Shown in pieces: positions 41,479-49,301 of a stretch of 64,000 nucleotides of DNA. The translations under genes and the position numbers were made by a program. The notes under the pieces are model-generated. The model did not search any database. It saw nothing but the letters and a program-made list of their open reading frames with translations, and was not told the origin of the DNA. Position 1 is the stretch's first letter. Every line of letters begins with the position of its first letter. Source of the DNA: an uncultured Bacteroidales bacterium. Its GTDB lineage: Bacteria; Bacteroidota; Bacteroidia; Bacteroidales; UBA932. The stretch covers positions 1 to 64,000 of the forward strand of contig ONCE01000008.1 in the NCBI GenBank assembly GCA_900316245.1. Reading direction: 5' to 3'.

Positions 41479-42605
41479 ACCAGTTTCTTTACGTAGGCTC
41501 TATATCGCTTGCATTCCTCGCTCTTGAAGCGGCGCCACTGGTTCAGGATGGCGTAGTTGTCTTCCAGGTTCAGGTTGGTATCGGCCCATTTGAGGCGGGG
41601 ATTGTCCCTCAGCATCTTCATAATGGCCAGGGATAGGGCGCCGGATACACCGCGGTTCAGGTATTCGGGATCCACGCCCACCAGGCACAGGTCCAGGATG
41701 TCGGGGTTCTTGATGTAGTACAGAAGCTTGATGAGGGTCCAGGGCGTGTATTTGCCGCGGGTGCCCACCAGGGCGGGAGCCAGGCCGGGGAAGGACAGGC
41801 CGAAGCAGACCAGCTTGTCGTTCTCGTCCAGGATTACGGCCGTATGCTTGGGGCTGATGACCATCGCAAAGTTTTCCAGCACCAACTTGCGCATACCCTC
41901 GGTGAAGGGGACGGTTCCGTACAGGCCCTCGTAGGAAGTGTCCAGCAGGTCAAAGATACCCTTGGAGTACTTCTTGAGGAGGTCCGGACCGCTCTTGGCC
42001 GTTCCGTAATGCAGTTTGTAGCGCTTGAAAATGAAGGCCACCAGCTGCTCCAGTTCCTCAAAGGCTTCCTGGCTCTCGGGACCGTACAGGCGGCTGGCCG
42101 TCCAGTCAATCTCCTTCTGGTAGCCCAGGGCTTCCACGTGGTCCTTGTAGTAACTGAAGTTGTAGTTCTCTTCAAAGGTGGCCGGCTCTTCAAAGCCTTC
42201 CACCAGCATTCCTTCGCGCTCCAAGTCGGAGAAGTTGAGAGGTCCCACCATGGTGTCCATGCCTTTCTGCAGGGCCCAAGCTTCGGCCTTTTCAAAGAGT
42301 GCGCGGGATACTTCCGGATCCTCTATGGCATCAAAGCGGGAGAAGCGGCAGCGCTTTTCCCCGTTCTTGGCATTGGCGTCCTTCTGGATGATGCACTGGA
42401 TGCGGCCGGCGGGTACGCCGTCCTTGTAGGCCACGAAGTAGGTCCATTCGCAGCTGCTCTTGTACACATAGTCCTTCCCGAACATCTTGCGCTCGTCGGC
42501 GTATAGCGGCGGCACAAAGTACGGGTTGCCTTTGTACAGGTCCAGGGCAAAATTCAGGAACTGCTTTTGCTCCTTTTTGGTTTTGACTTCCCTTACTTCA
42601 ATCAT
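41475..42605 (-). CDS. GNAT-like acyltransferase paralogue 1
   Basis: A 376-residue protein. FLNFALDLYKGNPYFVPPLYADE at the start and a C-terminal GNAT-like acetyl-CoA-fold part (CLVGVDPEYLNRGVSGALSLAIMKM, then TNLNLEDNYAILNQWRRF) mark a family found widely in Bacteroidota without a known reaction. It is a paralogue of the protein encoded at 61556-62698, with the same order of motifs (LDLYK, GPLNFSD versus GPLGFTD, DREG/EREG, final QWRRF-like end). Both sit beside an ACP gene, which hints at acyl-ACP as donor. Confidence 0.7.
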   Translation of the reverse strand: MIEVREVKTKKEQKQFLNFALDLYKGNPYFVPPLYADERKMFGKDYVYKSSCEWTYFVAYKDGVPAGRIQCIIQKDANAKNGEKRCRFSRFDAIEDPEVSRALFEKAEAWALQKGMDTMVGPLNFSDLEREGMLVEGFEEPATFEENYNFSYYKDHVEALGYQKEIDWTASRLYGPESQEAFEELEQLVAFIFKRYKLHYGTAKSGPDLLKKYSKGIFDLLDTSYEGLYGTVPFTEGMRKLVLENFAMVISPKHTAVILDENDKLVCFGLSFPGLAPALVGTRGKYTPWTLIKLLYYIKNPDILDLCLVGVDPEYLNRGVSGALSLAIMKMLRDNPRLKWADTNLNLEDNYAILNQWRRFKSEECKRYRAYVKKLV

Positions 42606-42607
42606 TA

Positions 42608-43474
42608 TTAGCGGTGCTTAGCGTGGAAGCAAACGCCCACTCCGTTGGGGCCGCAGTGGCTGCCGGCGGTGGGGTTCACATACACATACACGATATTCTG
42701 TTTGCCAAAGCGGTCCTCGATCATGCGGCCAATTTCCTGGGCAATCTCGGGGGCGTCGGTATGGCCGATGCAGATGCGGTGCTTGTCAATTTCGTCACCC
42801 AGTTCGGCCACCTTTTCTACAAGGGCCTTCATAGCGTTGGGACGGCCCTTGACGGTGCCGATGGATTCCATCTTGCCGGCCTGGCTCATATGGATGAGGG
42901 GACGGACGCCGATGAGGGTGCCCATAGTGGCGGCGAGACCGCTGACACGGCCGCTGCGGCGGAAGAACTTGAGGTCGTCGGCGAAGAAGTACATCGCAAA
43001 CTTGTCCACCTCGGAATGGGCCCAGATCAGGATCTCATCCAGGGTCTTGCCGGCCTTGACCATATCGCCCACCTCGCGTACGATGGCGTAACTGATGGTG
43101 GTGATGCCCTTGGTGTCGATTTCCTCGAAGCGGGCACCGGGATACTGGGCCTTGAGCTCAGCAATGGCCTGGTCCATCACGTCGAAGGTGTTGGTCATCG
43201 CGCGGGAGAAATGCACGTAAAGGATATCGTTTCCGGCCTTGAAGTCTTCCTCGAAATAGCCAATGTACTGTTCCTTGGAAATGGCGCTGGTGGTGGGCAG
43301 GACGCCGCCGCGCAGCATATCGTAGAAGGCGTGGCCGTCAAAGGTCTCGAAATCTACGTAAGGATAGGTGGTTTTGGCATCCACGCTGTAAGGCATAGAG
43401 ATGAGTTTGTAACCGTATTCAGCCGCCTCTTTGGGGGTGATGTCGGTATCGGTGTCGGTGTATATCTTTAACAT
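42608..43474 (-). CDS. fakB: DegV family fatty acid-binding protein (FakB-like)
   Basis: A 288-residue DegV protein: start KIYTDTDTDITPKEAAEYGY, then VLPTTSAISKEQYIGYFEED with the fatty acid-head-binding threonine/serine region, and FFRRSGRVSGLAATMGTLIGVRPLIHM, a strong DegV signature. DegV proteins present fatty acids to FakA for phosphorylation. It overlaps fakA by seven bases, which supports this pairing. Confidence 0.9.
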   Translation of the reverse strand: MLKIYTDTDTDITPKEAAEYGYKLISMPYSVDAKTTYPYVDFETFDGHAFYDMLRGGVLPTTSAISKEQYIGYFEEDFKAGNDILYVHFSRAMTNTFDVMDQAIAELKAQYPGARFEEIDTKGITTISYAIVREVGDMVKAGKTLDEILIWAHSEVDKFAMYFFADDLKFFRRSGRVSGLAATMGTLIGVRPLIHMSQAGKMESIGTVKGRPNAMKALVEKVAELGDEIDKHRICIGHTDAPEIAQEIGRMIEDRFGKQNIVYVYVNPTAGSHCGPNGVGVCFHAKHR

Positions 43475-45069
43475 AGCACTAAAATATAATCGTAAACGGG
43501 TTGTCCGCCGTCCAGGAGGATGACCTCGGACAGGGGATAGGCCTTCTGGAGTTCGGCCTGCAGTTCCTGGGCTTCCTGGGCCGATGCATCGGCGCCCTGC
43601 AGGAGCATCACTATATCGGCATTACCGGCCTCCAGCTTGGCGGCGAGGGCAAGGACCGTATCCTTCCTTTCCGGGCAGCAGCAAAGGACGTCCTTGCCGC
43701 TGAAGCCGATGTATTCTCCGGTGCGGGCCTCGGCGGTATCGCGGATGGCCTTGGAGACGGAGCCGGTGGTAACGGAAGCGGCCGCCTGGGTAAGGACTTC
43801 GGTGAGTTCTTCCAGCGGGAGTTCGGCATCCAGGTTGGCCATGGCGTAGTAGCCTTCTCCCAGCGTACGGGTGGGAATGACCACTATCTGGGCCTTGTCG
43901 TAGAGCTGGGCGGCCTGCTGGGCCGTCAGGATGATATTGCTGTTGTTGGGGAATACCAGGATGGTATCGGCCCCTACTTCATCGAATGCTTCAAGAAAAC
44001 GGTCCACCGGAGGATTCATCGTCTGGCCGCCTTCTATCACGGCATCGGCCCCCATATCCTTGAAAGAGGCCGAAAGGCCCGCGCCCGAGGCCACCGTTAC
44101 GATGCCCAGGGCCTTGCGGGTGCGCTTGAAGCGCTCGTCCATATGGTTCTCGTGGTGCTGGAGGGTCATATTCTCCACCTTGATGGTGAGGAATTCACCC
44201 CACTGGCGGCACTTGGTGAGAACGGCTCCGGGATCCTTGGTGTGTACGTGCACTTTGATGATGGAACCGTCGCGGAAGAAGACCAGGGAGTCTCCCTGGG
44301 TTTCCAGCCAGTCGTGGATGACGGACTCGTCAAACGTGTCCAGGTCCACTTTGCTGCGCTGCAGGCGGAGGAGGAATTCGGTGCAATAGCCAAACTCCAG
44401 TTCGCTGTCTTCCGTGAAGGCGTTGAAGTCTACTTTGGGGGCGGTAGGAGATACACTCGCTTCGCTCGGTATGACATTGTTGACGTCTCCGTGAAGGGCC
44501 GCTCTCATTCCTTCGGCAATGCAGAGGAGGCCTGCGCCGCCGCTGTCCACCACACCGGCCTTTTTGAGCACGTCCAGAAGGTCCGGGGTGTGCTGCAGGC
44601 TCAGGTCCATACCGGCAATCCAGAGGTCGAAGAACTCTTCGATGCTGGCGGATCCTTCGGCGGCTGTCACACCTTCCCTGAGGACGGTGAGGATGGTGCC
44701 TTCAACGGGCTGGGAAACAGCGTGATAGGCTTCGTCAACGGCGGCCTTCATAGCGGCGTTGAACTGCTTGCTATCGGCCTGCCTTAGCCCCTGGAAGGCT
44801 TTCCCCATCCCTGCGAAGATGCGGGAGAGGATGACGCCGGAATTGCCGCGGGCACCCAGCAGCATACCCTGCGAAACGGCGGCGGCCATTTCCGAGAGCG
44901 TGTTACCGGTGGCGTGCGTACCGGCTTCGATGGTCATATACATATTGTCCCCGGTGTCTCCGTCCGGAATGGGGAAGACATTGAGGTTATTGATTTCCTG
45001 GCGGTTTTGAGCCAGGCGGGCTGTGCCGCCCTTGATGAGGTTCAGGTATAGTTGTGCGTCTAGGTTCAT
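43468..45069 (-). CDS. fakA: Fatty acid kinase catalytic subunit (FakA/DAK2 type)
   Basis: A 533-residue protein. NNLNVFPIPDGDTGDNMYMT is the DAK2 ATP/magnesium-binding block, SQGMLLGARGNSGVILSRIFAG the second, VDSGGAGLLCIAEGM the end of the kinase domain. The rest is the FakA middle and C-terminal DegV-like domain (VFPNNSNIILTAQQAAQLY). It phosphorylates FakB-bound fatty acids. Residues about 199-208 (VIPSEASVSP) come from the repeat at 44447-44475, in the linker after the DAK2 domain. ATGA overlap with the MMPL gene. Confidence 0.92.
   Translation of the reverse strand: MNLDAQLYLNLIKGGTARLAQNRQEINNLNVFPIPDGDTGDNMYMTIEAGTHATGNTLSEMAAAVSQGMLLGARGNSGVILSRIFAGMGKAFQGLRQADSKQFNAAMKAAVDEAYHAVSQPVEGTILTVLREGVTAAEGSASIEEFFDLWIAGMDLSLQHTPDLLDVLKKAGVVDSGGAGLLCIAEGMRAALHGDVNNVIPSEASVSPTAPKVDFNAFTEDSELEFGYCTEFLLRLQRSKVDLDTFDESVIHDWLETQGDSLVFFRDGSIIKVHVHTKDPGAVLTKCRQWGEFLTIKVENMTLQHHENHMDERFKRTRKALGIVTVASGAGLSASFKDMGADAVIEGGQTMNPPVDRFLEAFDEVGADTILVFPNNSNIILTAQQAAQLYDKAQIVVIPTRTLGEGYYAMANLDAELPLEELTEVLTQAAASVTTGSVSKAIRDTAEARTGEYIGFSGKDVLCCCPERKDTVLALAAKLEAGNADIVMLLQGADASAQEAQELQAELQKAYPLSEVILLDGGQPVYDYILVLC
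44447..44475. repeat. Short dispersed repeat, CCGAGCGAAGCGAG family, in fakA
   Basis: On the minus strand it reads GTCATACCGAGCGAAGCGAG followed by TGTATCTCC, identical to 27573-27601 but for one base. It lies in frame in the linker of FakA. Confidence 0.8.
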
Positions 45070-47558
45070 TTTTCAGGTTCAGGTATGCGGAATCCGCGGC
45101 GGAAGAAAGGAATCTTGACCAGCTGGCGGAAGATGAAAGGCTGCAGGGAGTAGGTGATCAGGATGGTGGAAGCCATACCGATAAGCGTGATGAGGCCGAT
45201 GGAGTGGATGGCCGGATGGCGGGCAAAGATGAGCGCAAAGGTTACAATGCCCAGTACAAGGGCGCTGTAGAAAATGGCCACTTTGTGGTACTCCAGCATC
45301 TTGGTTTCTCCGTGGCGGGCTTCGGCCAGCAGGCCTTCCATCACAAAGATGCTATAGTCTACACCGATACCGAAGATAAAGGTGGAGATGACAATGTTGA
45401 TGAGGTTGAATTCCAGGCCGAAAATTGCCATATATCCCTGCATTACGTACCAGCTTACGAACATAGGGAAGAAGGCCAGCAGGGCCGTCCAGATGTTCAT
45501 AAAACTGAGCAGCAGGACCAGCAGCACGAAGGCACTGGAGATCCAGAGGGTGGTGTTGAAATCGTCGTGGATGATTTCCACCATGTCGCGGCAGTAGAAG
45601 AAAGGTTCCAGCACCAGCACGTGGTCTACGGAAGTAAGGGCCTTCCAGACTTTGTTCTGGTCCTTCAAATCGTAGGAAACCTCTGTATAAACCATATAGC
45701 GGCCGCTTTGCTGCCTTTCCACATAGTTGGAGAGCAGGCCCTCGGGGATGATGCCGGAGGCTACGATGTCGGCCGGCTCATAACTGTTCTGGATCATAGC
45801 CATAAACGGGGCGTAGAAGCCGCTGGGAAGGCCGTATTGAAGTTCGGACTCATAGAATCTGCGGCGCATTTCCCGCACGCGGTCACGGGTCCAGAAGGCG
45901 TTCCAGGCGTTGATGCGCATCTGCTGGTCCTGCGTGGAGTGCAGCAGCAGTTTGGCCACGGGCACATAGCCTTTCACCAGGCCGTCTTCCATTAACGAAT
46001 CCAGGGCTCTGACCAGGCCTTTGTTATATTCCAGGGCGTCATTGAGGTTGCTCTCGTCCCAGGCGGCAAAGTACTGGTGGGCGTAGCCGTCGGCGCTCTT
46101 GCGGTTGTAAAGATCCTGGCTTTCGCGGAGTTCGGCGTTGTCGAAGTCCAGGTTCATAAGGTCGCTGTCAAACTTGACCTTGGGGCTGTAGCAGATGCCC
46201 ACGACAATCAGGATGACCAGGGCGCCGATGAACCATTTGTTGCGGTCCCAGGGCAGGTTGTTGATGCGCTCGATGAGCGGGAAACCGTGCGTGCGCTTGA
46301 AGTGAATCTGCTCCGGCTTCAGGAAGTGGGGCAGGAAGATGAGGGCGAAGAGGGTATTGCCGATGAGGGCGAAGGTGGCAAACAGGCCGAAGTCGCTGAG
46401 CAGTTCACTCTCCGTGAAGATCAGGCCCATAAAGGCGCCGATGGTGGTGACGCAGCCCAGGAATACGGGGGTGGATTCTTCCCTTAGCATCTGCTCCGTG
46501 TCTCCTACATAATAGTAGTGGATGAGAACGTGGAGGCAGTAACTGAGGGCCACGCCCAGGATGATGGCGCTGATACCCATAGCCATCAGGGACATACCGC
46601 CCTTGAGCCAGTACATACAGGCCATCGAGAAGATGGTTCCGTACAGCACGGGGACCACCTGCTGCCACAGGAAGGCCATTCTGTGGAAACTCAGAATCAT
46701 GATGATCATGATCAGGAGGAGCGAGATGCCAATGGACCACATCAGGTCTCTCTTGATGGTTCCGGCATTGGAAACGCTGCCCTGCGGATTACCGTGTACC
46801 AGGACGCGGATGTCCGGGTGAGCAGCCTCGATTTCCTTCTTGAGTTTGTCCATCATATTCACCAGACGGGTGCAGGCACCGGAGTTGGTGGAAGTGAAAG
46901 AAGGGGAGAGGAGAGCCAGGGCCACGGTCTTGTCCGGGCAGAAGAGATGGCCGCTGTCAATGGTGATGCCGCCCATACTGGCATCCTGACCCAGGATTTC
47001 ACCCATCAGTGCGTCCCGGAGGTTGAGCGGATCCATCGAGACCAGCTGGGTGTTGTCACCGGTTTCGTCTTCCATCACAATCTCGTAGTTCCGGGCCATC
47101 TGCTCGGTAAAGGCCTTGGGCTCCAGGGCCTTCTCTATCTGGGCGTACCAGGCGGTATCAATGAAGGACGGAAGGTGCGCCATGGCAAAATCCATGGCTT
47201 CCAGGGCCGTGTCGATATCTAGAGACACCAGCACTCCCTTCAGATAGTGGGTAGCGCTGTCCCTTTGTTCCAGAATGTTGCAGTATTCCTCTGCCACGGC
47301 ACCCAGCTCTTCCGGACTCACCGGATTGAGCGTGTCGCGGGACGTGACCTGGACAAAAATTTTGTCAATGAGGCCGATGTCGCTGAAAGCGAGCTCGTTG
47401 GATGTGGACGAGCGGGGAAGGAGCTTGATGATGTCTTCCTCGTACTGCAGTTTGGCGCCATACCAGGCGAAAACAGCCGTAGACGCAATTAAGAGGGCAT
47501 ATAACAATGCCTTGCGCCCCTTGAAAAAGTGGTATATGGGCAAAAAAATCCTGTGCAT
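45066..47558 (-). CDS. MMPL/RND family exporter
   Basis: An 830-residue exporter with two copies of the unit helix, periplasmic loop, five helices. SIGISLLLIMIIMILSFHRM opens the first helical group and GVDYSIFVMEGLLAEARHGE with aspartate is the second-half proton-coupling segment. It resembles exporters of lipids or hopanoids. The start is the ATG at 47558; a TTG at 47588 lies in the promoter. It begins the operon fakA, fakB, GNAT-like, plsX, acp, kinase, so it probably exports an acylated compound. Confidence 0.87.
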   Translation of the reverse strand: MHRIFLPIYHFFKGRKALLYALLIASTAVFAWYGAKLQYEEDIIKLLPRSSTSNELAFSDIGLIDKIFVQVTSRDTLNPVSPEELGAVAEEYCNILEQRDSATHYLKGVLVSLDIDTALEAMDFAMAHLPSFIDTAWYAQIEKALEPKAFTEQMARNYEIVMEDETGDNTQLVSMDPLNLRDALMGEILGQDASMGGITIDSGHLFCPDKTVALALLSPSFTSTNSGACTRLVNMMDKLKKEIEAAHPDIRVLVHGNPQGSVSNAGTIKRDLMWSIGISLLLIMIIMILSFHRMAFLWQQVVPVLYGTIFSMACMYWLKGGMSLMAMGISAIILGVALSYCLHVLIHYYYVGDTEQMLREESTPVFLGCVTTIGAFMGLIFTESELLSDFGLFATFALIGNTLFALIFLPHFLKPEQIHFKRTHGFPLIERINNLPWDRNKWFIGALVILIVVGICYSPKVKFDSDLMNLDFDNAELRESQDLYNRKSADGYAHQYFAAWDESNLNDALEYNKGLVRALDSLMEDGLVKGYVPVAKLLLHSTQDQQMRINAWNAFWTRDRVREMRRRFYESELQYGLPSGFYAPFMAMIQNSYEPADIVASGIIPEGLLSNYVERQQSGRYMVYTEVSYDLKDQNKVWKALTSVDHVLVLEPFFYCRDMVEIIHDDFNTTLWISSAFVLLVLLLSFMNIWTALLAFFPMFVSWYVMQGYMAIFGLEFNLINIVISTFIFGIGVDYSIFVMEGLLAEARHGETKMLEYHKVAIFYSALVLGIVTFALIFARHPAIHSIGLITLIGMASTILITYSLQPFIFRQLVKIPFFRRGFRIPEPEK

Positions 47559-47585
47559 AGGAAGGTTCTTAGGTTTTAAATCCTT

Positions 47586-47593
47586 CAAATATA
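47586..47593 (-). promoter_or_regulatory. -7 promoter element TATATTTG (minus strand)
   Basis: The reverse complement reads TATATTTG, 27 bases before the MMPL ATG. It drives the seven-gene lipid operon. Confidence 0.6.
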
Positions 47594-47629
47594 CGCATTT
47601 TTCTTTGAAAAATGAATTTCGGGCCGCCG

Positions 47630-47706
47630 GGACACCGAATAAGCCTTTTGGTGTCCGGATGCTTCATTTTCGGCCGTCAGGACACCGAATGGGCCTTTTG
47701 GTGTCC
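47630..47706. repeat. REP-like hairpin dyad (left of RAYT locus)
   Basis: Two 27-base hairpins at 47630-47656 and 47680-47706, exactly 50 bases apart in the same orientation. Each is GGACACC, GAAT, a short variable loop, TTTT, GGTGTCC. The spacer carries TTTTCGGCC, also seen before each hairpin of the right-hand dyad. Confidence 0.9.
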
Positions 47707-47756
47707 GCACGGAGACGTATTTCCTGGGGTGCCGTGTTTTAATCGTAGAAATGAGT

Positions 47757-47764
47757 TATATTTG
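47757..47764 (+). promoter_or_regulatory. -7 promoter element TATATTTG
   Basis: TATATTTG, five bases before the ATG at 47770: a leaderless or near-leaderless arrangement. Confidence 0.6.
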
Positions 47765-47769
47765 TAACT

Positions 47770-48267
47770 ATGAAAACGATCAAAGCCGTACTTCTTATCG
47801 CTGGTCTGCTTGCGCTGGCAGCTTGTGAAAAATACCCCGTGGAGGGCCTTCAGGGCTCGTGGCGTCCCGTTTATGCCAACGGGTCTTTCGAAAATTCCGT
47901 GTATGTCTACACTTACAATGCCCCAGTCGACGAGTCCGGAAGAGTCCCCTATGTGTACGTAGGCAAAACCAACCCCGATGTGAAGTATGAGGGATATATG
48001 ATGGTCCCTTGTCTCCGCTTCTTCAAGGAGAAGGGTGAGGATGTATACACGTCTTTCTTTAAAGACGGCTCTGGGGAAGAATCCGACGAACCGCTTCATT
48101 ACTACATAAAAAACGGCAAACTCTACCGAGAATATCCCTGGAAGTACTTGGTTAACGATGACTACTATTACCCCGGCGCCGAATCCGATAAATACTACGA
48201 AGCCCCCATTCTCTTCCTGGACAACGGTCAAGTCAAAATAGGTGACATCACCTACGAAAGGTACTAG
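47770..48267 (+). CDS. Small lipoprotein, lipocalin-like
   Basis: A 165-residue lipoprotein with signal MKTIKAVLLIAGLLALAAC (cysteine 19). LQGSWRPVYANGSFEN recalls the opening strand of lipocalin-like domains of Bacteroidota, but the family is not certain. It is rich in tyrosine and aspartate. It lies between the left hairpin dyad and the RAYT-like gene, converging with the latter, so it may be cargo or simply a neighbour. Confidence 0.7.
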   Translation: MKTIKAVLLIAGLLALAACEKYPVEGLQGSWRPVYANGSFENSVYVYTYNAPVDESGRVPYVYVGKTNPDVKYEGYMMVPCLRFFKEKGEDVYTSFFKDGSGEESDEPLHYYIKNGKLYREYPWKYLVNDDYYYPGAESDKYYEAPILFLDNGQVKIGDITYERY

Positions 48268-48269
48268 TG

Positions 48270-49187
48270 CTATTCTGCTTTCGGGAACATTCTGTCCACA
48301 TCTGCTGCAGGTAAACGAAGTACATGTGTAATTTGCCGATTTGAGGAAGCAAGGCGCTGTTTCATCATCTTGGCTGCATTCAAGCGCGCCTCGAGTTCAA
48401 GAGTACGGAGATTCTGCCCCTGAAACCAGCTGCTGACTATCTGAAAAACTTCTTCGGTTGGAAGCTGAATCTTTTCACCCAGCTTGGCTGCTATCTCCAC
48501 ATCGGCCTCCCCCCTTCGTGTAAGGAGGGTAAAGTACTGATTGGCGCTGTTAAAAAGGGCTTCCGTTGCGTGATAATCTACAAAACTGCTTCTGAGTATC
48601 ATTCCATCGCAAATGCGGTAATGACTCGGCAAGTCTGTATCATGAGAACGGCAGATAATCCTTTTCTCCCGTCCTCCCACTTTGTCAAACGGAATTCCTT
48701 GATTCATGAGCCGCAAGTTCCCGTTGAAGAACAGACTGGCCGATCCCCATGGATACCCGGTGGGCATACTGTCCAGACGGGCGACATATGCGTTCCGGTC
48801 TGTATAAGCGATCCTGTTTCTAAAGGATTTCAGATCCAGCGTTTCATCTATCCTTATATTCCATTCTTTCAGTGCGGGCTTTTGCAGAGAACGCTGGTAC
48901 TTCCGTTCACTATCGTGAAGAATCTCAGCAAAACAGCAAGCCCTATCGAATGATCCTGTGCCCATTATGTGATGATGGCTGTTCATCTGGATATCATCCA
49001 AAATCATAAAACCGGACCGGGCCGACGCAATGGCAACGAGATTGGTCCCCACTATGAATTCCTCCGGATTATCGTACAGTGTCCAGTCCAGATCCTCCGT
49101 GGAGATGAAATAATACGGTCCACCTGCCGCAAATAACCGTTCGCACTCCCGTTCCCGGTCCCAGTAATCGTTCTTTTCGTAAGCCAT
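48270..49187 (-). CDS. REP-associated tyrosine transposase (RAYT)-like protein
   Basis: A 305-residue protein whose N-terminal half has the Y1/RAYT pattern: YYFIST start, MILDDIQMNSHHHIMGTG with an HxH (HUH) motif at 71-73, FRNRIAYTDRNAYVARLDSM with the candidate catalytic tyrosine 128 at the place of YIxxNPVRA, then GYPWGSA (145-150) in place of the usual YPWSSY. Residues 160-305 are an extra domain ending in a helix-turn-helix-like segment (NRQITHVLRLPAADVDRMF). Such enzymes nick and move REP hairpins. The gene is bracketed by matching GGACACC/GGTGTCC dyads and reads less GC-rich than its neighbours. Confidence 0.75.
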   Translation of the reverse strand: MAYEKNDYWDRERECERLFAAGGPYYFISTEDLDWTLYDNPEEFIVGTNLVAIASARSGFMILDDIQMNSHHHIMGTGSFDRACCFAEILHDSERKYQRSLQKPALKEWNIRIDETLDLKSFRNRIAYTDRNAYVARLDSMPTGYPWGSASLFFNGNLRLMNQGIPFDKVGGREKRIICRSHDTDLPSHYRICDGMILRSSFVDYHATEALFNSANQYFTLLTRRGEADVEIAAKLGEKIQLPTEEVFQIVSSWFQGQNLRTLELEARLNAAKMMKQRLASSNRQITHVLRLPAADVDRMFPKAE

Positions 49188-49209
49188 AATCGTTCAATCT
49201 TTTGTTTTC

Positions 49210-49286
49210 GGACACCGAATAGGCATTTTGGTGTCCGGATGAGTTTTTTTCGGCCACCAGGACACCGAATCGGCCTTTTGGTGTCC
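49210..49286. repeat. REP-like hairpin dyad (right of RAYT locus)
   Basis: Two hairpins at 49210-49236 and 49260-49286, again exactly 50 bases apart, with the same GGACACC/GGTGTCC stems and orientation as the left dyad. They lie upstream of the RAYT-like start and just after the barrel gene's stop. Confidence 0.9.
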
Positions 49287-49301
49287 GCGGGGTGGGTGCT
49301 C

